Below, piece by piece: positions 62,878-63,191 of a DNA stretch of 63,191 bases (positions within the stretch are counted from its first letter, which is position 1; each line of letters opens with the position of its first letter). The stretch is from positions 1 to 63,191 of the forward strand of contig NZ_CAMKWA010000013.1 in the NCBI RefSeq assembly GCF_946476835.1. Reading direction: 5' to 3'. The notes beneath the pieces were generated by a model that worked only from the letters and a program-made list of their open reading frames with translations, was not told the DNA's origin and ran no database searches. Origin of the DNA: an uncultured Neokomagataea sp. GTDB lineage: Bacteria > Pseudomonadota > Alphaproteobacteria > Acetobacterales > Acetobacteraceae. A program made the translations under genes and the position numbers.

Positions 62878-62906
62878 TTTACGCGCTCCGGTCATTTGGG
62901 TAAACA
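62878..62906 (+). promoter_or_regulatory. Promoter of the first tRNA-Asn gene
   Basis: TTTACG (62878-62883), 17 bases, TAAACA (62901-62906); the tRNA begins 13 bases later. The same two boxes and spacing recur before the second copy, which supports the call. Confidence 0.7.
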
Positions 62907-62918
62907 CCATCTCGCTGA

Positions 62919-62994
62919 TCCCGAATAGCTCAGTTGGTAGAGCAAGCGACTGTTAATCGCTGGGTCGTAGGTTCGAGTCCTACTTCGGGAGCCA
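62919..62994 (+). tRNA. tRNA-Asn (anticodon GUU)
   Basis: A 76-base cloverleaf: acceptor TCCCGAA with TTCGGGA, D-arm GCTCAGTTGGTAGAGC, anticodon stem AGCGA/TCGCT with loop CTGTTAA (anticodon GTT), T-arm CGTAGGTTCGAGTCCTAC-like, discriminator G and encoded CCA. Confidence 0.98.
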
Positions 62995-63029
62995 GCCTTT
63001 TTCCTTAAAAAATAGATTTTTGGTGTTCT

Positions 63030-63051
63030 AAGGTGCTTCGGCGCCTTTTTT
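63030..63051 (+). terminator. Terminator of the first tRNA-Asn
   Basis: AAGGTGC (63030-63036), loop TTCG, GCGCCTT (63041-63047), then Ts to 63051. A UUCG tetraloop stem placed 35 bases after the tRNA end; together with the next promoter it shows that the two tRNA genes are separate transcription units. Confidence 0.8.
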
Positions 63052-63103
63052 GTTATTTCAAACAGGTGCCGGTACCTTTTTGAGAAAAAATGCAAAAAGG
63101 GGG

Positions 63104-63132
63104 TTTACGGCTCTCGGCGGTTTGGGTAAACA
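63104..63132 (+). promoter_or_regulatory. Promoter of the second tRNA-Asn gene
   Basis: TTTACG (63104-63109), 17 bases, TAAACA (63127-63132), identical in boxes and spacing to the promoter at 62878. Confidence 0.7.
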
Positions 63133-63144
63133 CCACCTCGCTGA

Positions 63145-63191
63145 TCCCGAATAGCTCAGTTGGTAGAGCAAGCGACTGTTAATCGCTGGGT
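63145..63191 (+). tRNA. tRNA-Asn (anticodon GUU), second copy, cut by the window end
   Basis: The 47 visible bases are identical to the first tRNA-Asn from its 5' end through the anticodon arm (loop CTGTTAA). The rest lies outside the window. The copy starts 226 bases after the first. Confidence 0.95.

Overview
The window looks like part of the chromosome of an alphaproteobacterium, most likely an acetic acid bacterium (Acetobacteraceae). The inference rests on the gene orders rpsE-rpmD-rplO-secY-adk-rpsM-rpsK-rpoA-rplQ, rpsP-rimM-trmD-rplS-leuCDB and ispH-thrB-rnhA, on a CcrM-type methyltransferase beside rnhB, on a polyol-porter MFS gene and on a type II NADH dehydrogenase. The genus cannot be fixed from the sequence alone. 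Almost everything is core or house-keeping DNA. There is no complete insertion sequence, prophage or CRISPR array; the only mobile trace is a short IS5-like transposase start near 51.8 kb.

Layout: 1-6.0 kb is the end of the spc operon and the alpha operon (ribosomal proteins, SecY, adenylate kinase, RNA polymerase alpha), closed by a strong terminator. 6.3-8.2 kb carries a polyol transporter and two small membrane proteins. 8.2-17.5 kb is a minus-strand tripartite efflux operon with two different RND pumps (mdtABC plus an outer-membrane lipoprotein channel). 17.8-20.7 kb holds a CsbD-like membrane-anchored protein, a GYF_2 membrane protein and the rnhB-ccrM pair, whose upstream region is packed with GANTC sites, the sequence CcrM enzymes of this clade methylate. 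21.0-28.6 kb is a minus-strand MoxR/DUF58/BatA-DUF4159/vWA operon with an ankyrin protein at its end. It is divergent from DUF1285, CCA-adding enzyme and an ABC exporter (28.7-32.4 kb).

32.3-38.3 kb is a minus-strand cell-envelope block: gpmI, an EnvC-like division activator, a CtpA protease, a YibQ-like deacetylase-fold protein and RppH. 38.5-41.2 kb has msrB, upp and ndh; ndh carries an apparent one-base frameshift that removes its conserved C-terminus. After tRNA-Ser come ffh, rpsP-rimM-trmD-rplS, leuCDB, two tandem class I aminotransferases and an M3 oligopeptidase (41.4-53.6 kb). 53.9-57.6 kb has small accessory genes (thioredoxin-like, DUF423, DUF4142, a cobalamin adenosyltransferase, and an unknown coiled-coil/AT-hook protein). 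57.7-62.8 kb has an OPT transporter, a lipoprotein and ispH-thrB-rnhA. The window ends in two tandem tRNA-Asn genes with near-identical promoters, the second cut off by the window edge.

No clearly new multi-gene system is visible. The best leads are the GANTC-dense ccrM promoter, the ndh frameshift, the structured leaders and spacers in the ribosomal operons (including terminator-like hairpins just before rpsM, ffh and the GYF_2 gene), the MoxR/DUF4159 operon, and the uncharacterised coiled-coil/AT-hook gene with its small coupled upstream ORF. All calls come from reading the sequence and family knowledge; no database search was possible.
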